Source of the DNA: Kmv34 sp964524965
GTDB lineage: Bacteria; Aerophobota; Aerophobia; Aerophobales; B3-G15
Direction of reading: 5' to 3'
Assembly (NCBI GenBank): GCA_964524965.1
Contig: CAZGDY010000041.1
Coordinates: 1-13,001, forward strand
Length of the DNA stretch: 13,001 nucleotides
Each line of letters begins with the position of its first letter. Position 1 is the first letter of the stretch. A program made the position numbers and the translations under genes. The notes below the pieces were generated by a model. It saw only the letters and a program-made list of their open reading frames with translations. It did not search any database and was not told the origin of the DNA. This document shows, one piece after another, positions 7,126 to 13,001 of this stretch.

Positions 7126-8311
7126 TCAACAAATTATTAAAGAATCACAAAAATATCTTATGCCAACTTATTCCCGCATTCCCATCGTAATAGACCGGGG
7201 AAAAGGAGTAAAGGTGTGGGACAAAAAGGGTAAGGAATACCTTGATTTTATTTCAGGCATAGGAGTTCTGGCCATTGGACATTCTCATCCCAAAATTTGT
7301 GAGGTAATAAATGAGCAATCTTCTCGTTTAGTTCACTGCTCCAACTTATACCATATAGAATCTCAGGTTAAGTTAGCCAAAAAACTAACCCAGCTATCCT
7401 TTGCGGACAAAGCTTTTTTCTGTAACTCCGGAGCTGAAGCTAATGAAGCGGCTATAAAACTGGCAAGAAAATTTGGTCATAAAAGAAAAGCTTATGAAAT
7501 AATAGCCATGGAAAACTCCTTTCACGGAAGAACTTTAGCCACTGTAGGATTAACCGGACAGGAAAAATACAGAAAATGGTTTGCTCCTTTTCCTCCCGGA
7601 TTTAAGTTCACCAGTTTTAATAATCTCAATGAACTGGAGCAAAATATGACTTCCAAAACTTGTGCCGTGATTATGGAACCGATCCAGGGAGAGGGAGGTA
7701 TATGTGAGGCTTCTTTGAATTTTATTGAGGGGGCAAGAAAATTATGCCAAGAAAGAGAGATTCTTCTCATTTTTGATGAAGTTCAGTGTGGCCTGGGAAG
7801 AACAGGCAAATGGTTTGCTTACCAGCACTATAATGTAGAACCAGATATCATGACTCTGGCAAAACCTCTGGGAGCGGGCCTTCCTATTGGTGTAATCCTT
7901 GCTACAGATAAAGTGGCAACTGTATTTTCGCCAGGTGACCATGCTTCAACTTTTGGAGGAGGCTCACTTACAGGCTACGTAGCTTTGCGTTTTTTAGAAA
8001 TTATGGAAAAGGATAATTTAGTGGAAAAAGCAGAGAAAAAAGGAGCCTACTTTAAAGAAAAACTTACTATTTTAAAGAAAAAATTCTCATTTATCACTCA
8101 AATACGAGGAAAAGGTTTAATGTTAGGAGTAGAACTGGAATTCGAAGGAAAACCTGTATTAGAAATAGCTCAGGAAAAAGGACTGCTTATCAATGTGGCT
8201 AAAGGTAAAACCCTTCGCTTCCTGCCTCCTCTAATAGTAACCGAAAAAGATATAGATGAGGCTATTTTAATTCTTGAGGAGGCCTTAAGAGAGGCTGGAA
8301 AAAATCAATGA
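7091..8311 (+). CDS. argD: Acetylornithine-type class-III aminotransferase
   Basis: A PLP-dependent fold-type I, class-III aminotransferase. Acetylornithine transaminase (arginine synthesis, also able to serve lysine synthesis in many bacteria) is the best fit for its 406 residues. Seen: GIGVLAIGHSHP (56-67), NSGAEANEA (112-120) for the PLP phosphate, HGRT (145-148) with the substrate-carboxylate Arg, EPIQGEGG (196-203), FDEVQCGLGRTG (228-239) with the pyridine-nitrogen Asp D229, and Schiff-base K258 in AKPLGAGLP. The usual STFGGNPLA segment reads STFGGGSLTG (286-295). No other arginine gene is nearby, so an ornithine, lysine or other omega-amino acid transaminase is possible. The chosen ATG lies inside rnfC after a GGGGG run four bases upstream; an in-frame ATG at 7118 has no such signal. 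Confidence 0.83.
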   Translation: MNFEKSLPKMDSQQIIKESQKYLMPTYSRIPIVIDRGKGVKVWDKKGKEYLDFISGIGVLAIGHSHPKICEVINEQSSRLVHCSNLYHIESQVKLAKKLTQLSFADKAFFCNSGAEANEAAIKLARKFGHKRKAYEIIAMENSFHGRTLATVGLTGQEKYRKWFAPFPPGFKFTSFNNLNELEQNMTSKTCAVIMEPIQGEGGICEASLNFIEGARKLCQEREILLIFDEVQCGLGRTGKWFAYQHYNVEPDIMTLAKPLGAGLPIGVILATDKVATVFSPGDHASTFGGGSLTGYVALRFLEIMEKDNLVEKAEKKGAYFKEKLTILKKKFSFITQIRGKGLMLGVELEFEGKPVLEIAQEKGLLINVAKGKTLRFLPPLIVTEKDIDEAILILEEALREAGKNQ

Positions 8312-8346
8312 GTTTTTTTTCTCAAACTGCAAAGGCCTAACTTAAA

Positions 8347-8682
8347 ATGTATACTTTATGTATTTTCCTTTACGATATAATGTTTTTGGAAGAATTTCTA
8401 GAAGCACTGATTGAAGAAGAAGTTGAAGAGGTCTTTATCAGCGAAGCACAAGAGTTAAAGGAAATTCTTGCCTTTAAATTCCCTCTTTTTAAAGAACTTC
8501 AAATAACCATTGGGAGCAAAAAGAAGGAACCCAAGGTGATTTTCGCACTGGTAGACAAGGAGGAAAAGATAGAGCGAATGATCGCCATGTGGAAAAAAGA
8601 TCTTCAATTAGCTACAGAAGAAATTGCTACTATATTCAGCTTCCCCATAAAACTCTGGCACATCTCGCCCCATACTTACTAG
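8347..8682 (+). CDS. Small PII-like (GlnB-like fold) protein, putative antiporter regulator
   Basis: A 111-residue acidic protein that I assign tentatively to the PII-like superfamily by pattern. It has a beta strand (about 3-10), a helix LEEFLEALIEE (14-24), a strand EVFISEAQE near 28-36, a loop around 37-60, a strand KVIFALVD (63-70), a helix starting EEKIERMI (72-79), and a last strand near 93-105 ending PIKLWHIS. This beta-alpha-beta/beta-alpha-beta order and the 'FALVDKEEKIERMI' half resemble small PII-like proteins often encoded near transporters. Such proteins are trimers that sense nucleotides and control a partner; here the obvious partner is the antiporter 25 bases downstream. The start has no clear Shine-Dalgarno but matches the expected first strand; an ATG at 8383 would cut that strand off. 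No nucleotide ligand can be read from the sequence. Confidence 0.6.
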   Translation: MYTLCIFLYDIMFLEEFLEALIEEEVEEVFISEAQELKEILAFKFPLFKELQITIGSKKKEPKVIFALVDKEEKIERMIAMWKKDLQLATEEIATIFSFPIKLWHISPHTY

Positions 8683-8707
8683 CAAAGCGTACAAAATAAA
8701 ATCAAAA

Positions 8708-9922
8708 ATGCAACAAATGAATATATTATTTTTTATTGGAATAGCTGCTATCTTAGGATTTACAGCAGGAAAACTCTTTAATCAGTGGAAAATGCCAGCT
8801 GTTACTGGCTGGGTAGTGATGGGAGTTTTGATGGGAAGCTCGATGGCTGGAATATTTCCTGAGGAAATTCTTTCTCGAACACGAGTTATTTCTGACCTTG
8901 CCCTGGGGCTTATAGCCTTTAACATCGGAGAACAATTAATAATTTCCGACCTTAAAAAACTGGGAAAGCCAATTATCATTATATCGCTGCTGGCGGCATT
9001 TGGAGCATTTTTATTAGTTACCTTAGTAGTTTTAGTAATTACAAATAACTTTAGTTTAGCTTTGATTTTAGGAGCTGTAGCTTCAGCTACCGCTCCTGCT
9101 GCCACGGTAATGGTCATTCAGGAGCTTAAAGCAAGAGGAGAATTAACTACCACCATTTTAGCAGTTGTTGCTATAGATGATGCTATCGCCTTAGCGTTAT
9201 ATGCCTTTGCCGCATCCATAGCTAAAATATTTATTGTACCTCAATTTCATTTTTCTTTTTTAAGTGCGATTTTAGAACCGGTAAAAGAAATTTCTGGAGC
9301 ACTGCTCATAGGATGCGGCTTAGGAGTTTTAGTAAGTCTTTCCTCTCGCTGGATAAAATCATCTGTAGATTTTTTTATAATTGTCATTGCTGCTATCTTT
9401 GTTAACATCGGTCTGTCACTCTCATTTGGTTTTTCGGAATTATTAGCTAACATGACCCTGGGAATGTTTATCGCTAATGCTTGTCCTCGTCGTCTGCGCC
9501 GAATTTCTAACACCTGGCGTAACTCTACTCCCATCTTATATGTAATATTTTTCTGTTTAGCAGGAGCTTATTTAAACGTAAAACTTATTTATCAAATCGG
9601 AATGCTGGGTCTTGCTGCTGCTGGAGCAAGAATGTTGGGAAAATTTCTGGGAGCATACTGGGGAGCTAAAATCTCAGGTGCCCCAAAAGTTGTCCGAAAG
9701 TTCGTTGGTTTATCCCTTTTCCCTCAGGTTGGTGTAGCCGTAGCTTTAGCTATGGTAGTAGGAAGACAATTTGAAGGATACGGAGCAGAAGGTAAGGCTC
9801 TTGCCAGTATTGTTATAAACGTACTACTTTTCACTACCATAATAACAGAAATTGTTGGTCCCTATCTTACAAGATGGAGCCTTATTAAATCAGGAGAGGG
9901 ACGAGAAAAAACTAAAGTTTAA
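8708..9922 (+). CDS. CPA-type cation:proton antiporter, membrane domain only
   Basis: An integral membrane exchanger of Na+ or K+ against H+. About a dozen hydrophobic segments span residues 5 to 385. Conserved transport-site features are ATAPAAT (127-133), corresponding to the unwound helix, the paired acids D157-D158 of the CPA2 type (usually electrogenic exchange), and R308/K312 in a late helix. The C-terminus stops at residue 404 with a short basic tail, so the cytoplasmic TrkA-N/C regulatory domains of the longer KefB/KefC relatives are absent. A separate PII-like gene lies immediately upstream, which could supply regulation in trans. No Shine-Dalgarno is visible before ATG 8708, and the in-frame ATG at 8717 is equally possible. 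The ion specificity cannot be read from sequence alone. cinA begins 11 bases downstream. Confidence 0.87.
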   Translation: MQQMNILFFIGIAAILGFTAGKLFNQWKMPAVTGWVVMGVLMGSSMAGIFPEEILSRTRVISDLALGLIAFNIGEQLIISDLKKLGKPIIIISLLAAFGAFLLVTLVVLVITNNFSLALILGAVASATAPAATVMVIQELKARGELTTTILAVVAIDDAIALALYAFAASIAKIFIVPQFHFSFLSAILEPVKEISGALLIGCGLGVLVSLSSRWIKSSVDFFIIVIAAIFVNIGLSLSFGFSELLANMTLGMFIANACPRRLRRISNTWRNSTPILYVIFFCLAGAYLNVKLIYQIGMLGLAAAGARMLGKFLGAYWGAKISGAPKVVRKFVGLSLFPQVGVAVALAMVVGRQFEGYGAEGKALASIVINVLLFTTIITEIVGPYLTRWSLIKSGEGREKTKV

Positions 9923-9926
9923 GGAG
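9921..9926 (+). promoter_or_regulatory. Ribosome binding site for a non-standard ATA start of cinA
   Basis: AAGGAG overlaps the TAA stop of the antiporter (9920-9922) and stands seven bases before ATA at 9934. No ATG, GTG or TTG lies in that frame between the upstream in-frame TAA (9913-9915) and the ATG at 10006. Confidence 0.7.
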
Positions 9927-9933
9927 TTTAAAA

Positions 9934-11181
9934 ATAAAAGCTGAAATTATTTGTGTAGGAACAGAGCTGCTTCTTGGTGAAACCATCGATACAAACTCTG
10001 CCCACATGGCAAGGGCAATGAGTGAGCTGGGAATAAATATTTTTCAAAAAACTAGCATAGGAGATAATTTATTAAGGATAAAAAAAGCTCTGGAAGAAGC
10101 TTTGTCGAGAGCTGACCTTATAATTATTTCTGGTGGGATAGGTCCTACTGAGGATGATGTCACTCGAGAGGCAGTAAGTGAGTTTTTTAAAAAAGAACTT
10201 GTCCTTGATAAAAATATTTTACAGGGAATTAAAAAAAAATATGCCCGTTACAAAGTACCAGAACAGGCTATTTTAAAACAATCCATGGTTCCCACATCAG
10301 CAAAAATTATTACCAACCCTGTAGGTAGCGCACCAGGTATAATCATTGAAGAAAACGATAAAGTAGTTATTTTACTTCCGGGAGTGCCTCAAGAGCTAAA
10401 AGCTATGCTTCCCGAGCTTATCCAATATCTTAAGACAAAGATTCACTCTCAGGTGGTAATAAAATCCCGCACTTTAAAAGTTTGGGGACTGGGAGAATCT
10501 CAGGTAAATGAAAAAATTGCCACTTTAATGTCTGAGGTCAATCCCACTGTTGCCCTTCTGGTTAAAAAAGGAGAGGTGCATATTCGTATTACGGCACGAT
10601 TCATTTTAGAAAAAGCCTCTCGTCAAATTCAAAATATGGAGAGAATAATAAGAGAAAAACTGGAAGAGTATATCTTTGGTACTGACGAGGAAACTTTTGA
10701 AGAGGTAGTAAGTAAACTACTAATCAAGAAAAATCTGACCATTAGTATAGCTGAATCTTGCTCAGGAGGACTGGTAGCTAATCGCCTTACTAACATCCCA
10801 GGAATTTCTGCAAGTTTATTATGTGCCATTGTTAGCTACAGCAATGAAGCTAAATCAGAAATTCTAAAAGCTTCCCCGAAGCTAATAAAAGATAAGGGAG
10901 CTGTTTCTCCGGAAGTTGCTCAAGAAATGGCAAAAGGAATAAAAGCTTTAACAAATTCTGATATATCTGTTGGAATAACCGGTATTGCAGGACCTGGTGG
11001 TGCAACACCTAAAAAACCGGTGGGACTTGTATATATTGCCTTAAACGCTAAAGAAGGAAAAATTTGCCAAAGATATTATTTTTCTGGAGGCAGAGACATG
11101 ATAAAATGGAGAAGCTCTCAAGCTGCTTTTGACCTTTTGAGAAAATATCTTCTGGGTAAACTTAACTTAAAAAATCAATAA
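9934..11181 (+). CDS. cinA: CinA: nicotinamide-nucleotide amidase/pyrophosphatase, ATA start
   Basis: CinA joins a MoCF-like N-terminal domain (COG1058, ADP-ribose pyrophosphatase activity known in the family) to a C-terminal PncC-type NMN deamidase that recycles pyridine nucleotides. Seen: IICVGTELLLGETIDTN (5-21), SGGIGPTEDDVTREA (66-80), LLPGVPQELKAML (147-159), then AESCSGGL (273-280), VSYSNEAK (300-307), GITGIAGPGGATPKKPVG (347-364). An ATG start at 10006 would delete the first 24 residues, including the conserved VGTELLLG loop. Translation from ATA 9934, seven bases after AAGGAG, gives the usual MKAEII beginning and 415 residues, the normal length. No ATG, GTG or TTG is available there, so AUA is probably the true initiation codon, as in a few known genes (for example E. 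coli infC uses AUU). It is the last gene of the rnfC operon. Confidence 0.85.
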   Translation: MKAEIICVGTELLLGETIDTNSAHMARAMSELGINIFQKTSIGDNLLRIKKALEEALSRADLIIISGGIGPTEDDVTREAVSEFFKKELVLDKNILQGIKKKYARYKVPEQAILKQSMVPTSAKIITNPVGSAPGIIIEENDKVVILLPGVPQELKAMLPELIQYLKTKIHSQVVIKSRTLKVWGLGESQVNEKIATLMSEVNPTVALLVKKGEVHIRITARFILEKASRQIQNMERIIREKLEEYIFGTDEETFEEVVSKLLIKKNLTISIAESCSGGLVANRLTNIPGISASLLCAIVSYSNEAKSEILKASPKLIKDKGAVSPEVAQEMAKGIKALTNSDISVGITGIAGPGGATPKKPVGLVYIALNAKEGKICQRYYFSGGRDMIKWRSSQAAFDLLRKYLLGKLNLKNQ

Positions 11182-11193
11182 GAAGAGTAATTT

Positions 11194-11256
11194 ATAAGAT
11201 TAATAAGCTTAGAAAAAAGAAAGAGCTCCCCTCATTTATCTCTTTAATCTTATTTT
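11194..11256. terminator. Possible bidirectional terminator between convergent genes
   Basis: AAAGAG (11220-11225) and CTCTTT (11240-11245) form a 6-bp stem with a 14-base loop. On the reverse strand the stem is followed by CTTTTTTC, and on the forward strand by AATCTTATTTT. It stands between the ends of cinA and the reverse gene, where both need termination. The stem is weak. A separate perfect 10-bp inverted repeat, ATAAGATTAA (11194-11203) with TTAATCTTAT (11244-11253), could form a competing long-loop structure. Confidence 0.4.
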
Positions 11257-11272
11257 GCCTGTTAGTTGTAAG

Positions 11273-11575
11273 CTACTTTATAAAACTACCATTATTAATA
11301 TCTTGATTAATAATGTGGTAATTTTTGTCAAAATCAACATTTATACGCATGAGATTAGAACACTTTCCCCCCAGAATTTCCTTTTTTAAATTAAAAGCAA
11401 CTCCTTTTTCTCCTGGCTCAAGATATAAATTTTGTAAATCAGTTCTGCGATTAACATTTACAATGATTTCTTCTCCACACTTATTACATTTTACTTCAAA
11501 GTGGATAAAATCGGATTGTTCTCTTTTTTCTGCTGCCTGCTTTATTTTTATTGATATTTTTTTTAAAAAACCCAT
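11273..11575 (-). CDS. Conserved small cysteine-containing protein of unknown function
   Basis: A 100-residue protein resembling a small uncharacterised family that I recall from several anaerobic bacterial groups, for which I know no function. A basic amphipathic N-terminus (1-20) is followed by VKCNKCGEEI (28-37) with C30 and C33 in a CxxC knuckle. Next come the NRRTDLQNLY segment (42-51), an acidic/glycine stretch, GGKC (69-72) with a third cysteine C72, and INVDFDKNYHI. Only three cysteines are present, so a complete four-Cys zinc site would need another ligand (for example a His) or a second subunit. Reverse-strand AAGGAAGGCGG just upstream of the ATG provides a ribosome binding site. 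The gene stands alone between cinA (convergent) and dinB (divergent). I find no signal peptide or membrane span. Confidence 0.75.
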   Translation of the reverse strand: MGFLKKISIKIKQAAEKREQSDFIHFEVKCNKCGEEIIVNVNRRTDLQNLYLEPGEKGVAFNLKKEILGGKCSNLMRINVDFDKNYHIINQDINNGSFIK

Positions 11576-11606
11576 TTTTACCGCCTTCCTTGCCTATTCA
11601 GCCATA

Positions 11607-11634
11607 ATAATACAAATTGATTTGAAAAAATCAA
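11607..11634 (-). promoter_or_regulatory. Promoter of the small cysteine-protein gene
   Basis: On the reverse strand TTGATT (11634-11629) and TATTAT (11612-11607) are separated by 16 bases; a second TATTAT frame lies three bases downstream. Transcription would start near 11600, leaving about 25 bases of leader with the ribosome binding site. Confidence 0.45.
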
Positions 11635-11734
11635 GAAAAAATTCTAAAAAATAATCCCCTGAACAGCATATTAAAAACAACTCCCTTTCTTAATTTTTCT
11701 AAAATCAATTTTAAAGATTTCTAAAAATAAATAA

Positions 11735-11763
11735 TTTACAACAATCATAATCCCTGGTATTAT
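11735..11763 (+). promoter_or_regulatory. Promoter of dinB
   Basis: TTTACA (11735-11740) and TATTAT (11758-11763) stand exactly 17 bases apart, with TGG before the -10 giving an extended -10. Each hexamer matches five of six consensus bases. Transcription would start near 11770, only about 13 bases before the GTG start. I found no GAAC-N4-GTTC or CTGT-N8-ACAG LexA-type box around it. Confidence 0.6.
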
Positions 11764-11782
11764 AAACTAATAGGTTAATTCA

Positions 11783-12925
11783 GTGACTACCAAAAAGATA
11801 ATCCATGTCGACCTTGATGCTTTCTTTGCCTCGGTGGAACAAATAGACAACCCTCGTCTTAAAGGAAAACCAGTCATTGTAGGTGGAAATACGAGAAGGG
11901 GGGTTGTCTCTGCCGCTTCTTACGAGGCAAGAAAATTTGGCATTCATAGTGCCCAACCCATTAGTAAAGCCAGAAAACTTTGTCCGCAAGGGGTATTTCT
12001 TCCGGTAAGGATGAAAAGATACAAAGAAATATCGGATAAAATGTTTAAAATTCTCTCCTCTTACACTCCTAAGATAGAACCTTTATCCATAGATGAGGCG
12101 TTTTTAGACGTAACGGCTTGCGAAAAACTTTTTGGAAAACCAGAAAATATAGCAGAAAAAATTCAACAGCGTATTAAAAAAGAGATAGGTCTTAGCTGTT
12201 CTGTTGGAGTTGCCCCTAATAAATTCTTGGCAAAAATAGCCTCAGATATGAAAAAACCTAACGGAATGGTAGTGATAAAAGAGGAAGAGAAAGAAAATTT
12301 CTTAAGTAATCTTGCTGTTGGAAAAATCTGGGGTGTAGGTAAGGTAACAGAGCAAAAACTTCAGAAAATGGGAATTTTCAAAGTAAAAGAGTTGAGGAGA
12401 TTGTCTTTATCTAAACTGAGTAAAATTTTCGGTAAAATGGGAGTAAGATTATATAATCTTTCCCGGGGGATTGATGAGAGTCCAGTTATCAGTGAAAGAA
12501 AAATAAAATCCCTAAGTAGTGAAATCACCTTTCCTGATGATGTATCCGAGAAAAAAATTTTAGAAAAAACCCTTTACACCTTATCTAACAATGTGGCAAA
12601 AAGACTAAAAAATGAAAATATATGGGCAAGATCAATTCAGCTCAAAATAAGGTTTTCTGATTTTACGACTATTACAAGAAGTCACACTTACGATGAGGTT
12701 ACCAATTTAACTCAGATTATCTGGCAAAGAACAAAAAAACTTCTCCATAAAAAAGTTAATCTTTCATCTAAGAAAATTAGGCTTGTTGGCGTAACTGCTT
12801 TCAACTTAACAAAACAAAGACAAATGCAACTTATCCCTCAAGAAAAAATAGAAAAACTGGAGGAAGCTACAGAAAAAATAAAGGAAAAGTTTGGCGTACG
12901 GGGAATAAGAAAGGGGCTTAAATGA
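11783..12925 (+). CDS. dinB: DNA polymerase IV (Y-family translesion polymerase)
   Basis: DinB copies past damaged bases with low fidelity. The 380-residue protein has every expected part. The palm holds catalytic D10 in HVDLDAFFASVE (8-19) and D104/E105 in LSIDEAFLDV (101-110); F15 corresponds to the steric gate that excludes ribonucleotides. CSVGVAPNKFLAKIASDMKKP (139-159) is the palm/thumb signature, and the thumb carries helix-hairpin-helix-like KIWGVGKV (181-188). The little finger follows from about 240, with an internal QMQLI (347-351) where clamp-binding QxxLF motifs usually sit. The start is GTG at 11783, giving the normal MTTKKIIHVD beginning; its Shine-Dalgarno is weak (AGG) and the predicted leader is very short. 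The stop overlaps the next gene as ATGA. Confidence 0.95.
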   Translation: MTTKKIIHVDLDAFFASVEQIDNPRLKGKPVIVGGNTRRGVVSAASYEARKFGIHSAQPISKARKLCPQGVFLPVRMKRYKEISDKMFKILSSYTPKIEPLSIDEAFLDVTACEKLFGKPENIAEKIQQRIKKEIGLSCSVGVAPNKFLAKIASDMKKPNGMVVIKEEEKENFLSNLAVGKIWGVGKVTEQKLQKMGIFKVKELRRLSLSKLSKIFGKMGVRLYNLSRGIDESPVISERKIKSLSSEITFPDDVSEKKILEKTLYTLSNNVAKRLKNENIWARSIQLKIRFSDFTTITRSHTYDEVTNLTQIIWQRTKKLLHKKVNLSSKKIRLVGVTAFNLTKQRQMQLIPQEKIEKLEEATEKIKEKFGVRGIRKGLK

Positions 12926-13001
12926 TTGCTCAATTTAAACCAATTGGGGTAGTTTGTTGTCAGCTAAAAGAGTTAAAAGATGTTCCTTTCCACTGGAAAA
13001 T
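12922..13001 (+). CDS. Partial gene, TrmO/TsaA-like tRNA methyltransferase N-terminus
   Basis: The reading frame starts at ATG 12922, overlapping the dinB stop by ATGA, and runs open off the right edge; 26 complete codons are visible. The start MIAQFKPIGVV resembles the N-terminus of the TrmO (TsaA/UPF0066) family, which methylates N6 of t6A37 in tRNA-Thr; those proteins open with a 'PIGxV' strand followed by a short polar stretch. That is too little sequence for a firm call. Coupled translation with dinB is likely from the overlap. Confidence 0.45.
   Translation, partial: MIAQFKPIGVVCCQLKELKDVPFHWK

Noticed and set aside
8312..8346. Terminator after argD at the T-run
   Set aside because: The AAAAAA/TTTTTTTT pairing has no G-C stem, and the closely spaced downstream genes lack promoters of their own, so readthrough is more likely.
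8782..9117. 111-codon reverse frame inside the antiporter gene
   Set aside because: It is antisense to a membrane-protein gene whose transport motifs are intact; it shows no motif of its own.
10006..11181. cinA starting at the first ATG
   Set aside because: This start removes the conserved first strand and VGTELLLG loop and has no ribosome binding site, whereas 9934 has AAGGAG at ideal spacing.
11660..11782. LexA/SOS box before dinB
   Set aside because: GAAC appears near 11671 but without a GTTC partner at the right spacing, and no CTGT-N8-ACAG is present.
1..13001. Mobile elements, CRISPR arrays, tRNA or rRNA genes
   Set aside because: No transposase, integrase, terminal inverted repeats, regularly spaced repeats or tRNA-like cloverleaf were found on reading both strands.

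Overview
The window is AT-rich bacterial DNA with short intergenic gaps, the standard code (TGA used as a stop) and Shine-Dalgarno sequences at many but not all starts. Several proteins carry iron-sulfur or other oxygen-sensitive centres: a radical SAM enzyme, an aldo/keto reductase with two [4Fe-4S] motifs, and an RnfC-type subunit. That points to an anaerobe. Gene order and family variants look like an uncultured or deep-branching bacterial lineage, but nothing here fixes the phylum. I see no mobile element, CRISPR array, tRNA or rRNA.

Layout, left to right. (1) A forward pair: a B12-binding-type radical SAM protein and an SDR oxidoreductase whose catalytic tetrad is altered at two of four positions. 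(2) A reverse operon read from about 5662 down to 2377: a ferredoxin-like aldo/keto reductase, GalU (UDP-glucose synthesis) and a MOFRL-type glycerate 2-kinase. Its end overlaps the SDR gene tail to tail through a TTAA that supplies both stop codons. (3) A forward operon from 5806 to 11181: rnfC, an acetylornithine-type aminotransferase, a small PII-like protein, a CPA-type cation/proton antiporter, and cinA. The divergent spacer between units 2 and 3 holds two well-formed extended -10 promoters. (4) A reverse gene for a conserved 100-residue cysteine-containing protein of unknown function. (5) A forward unit: dinB (DNA polymerase IV), which overlaps by ATGA a gene cut by the window edge that begins like the tRNA methyltransferase TrmO.

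Three points deserve most attention. cinA appears to start at a rare ATA codon behind a perfect ribosome binding site, and an ATG-only reading would lose 24 conserved residues. A PII-like protein sits directly before a cation/proton antiporter that lacks the usual cytoplasmic regulatory domain, suggesting a dedicated regulator-transporter pair. The SDR keeps its NAD(P)-binding and Ser/Tyr residues but has Ile for the catalytic Asn and Arg for the catalytic Lys. No wholly new multi-gene system is evident; most genes are housekeeping or central metabolic.
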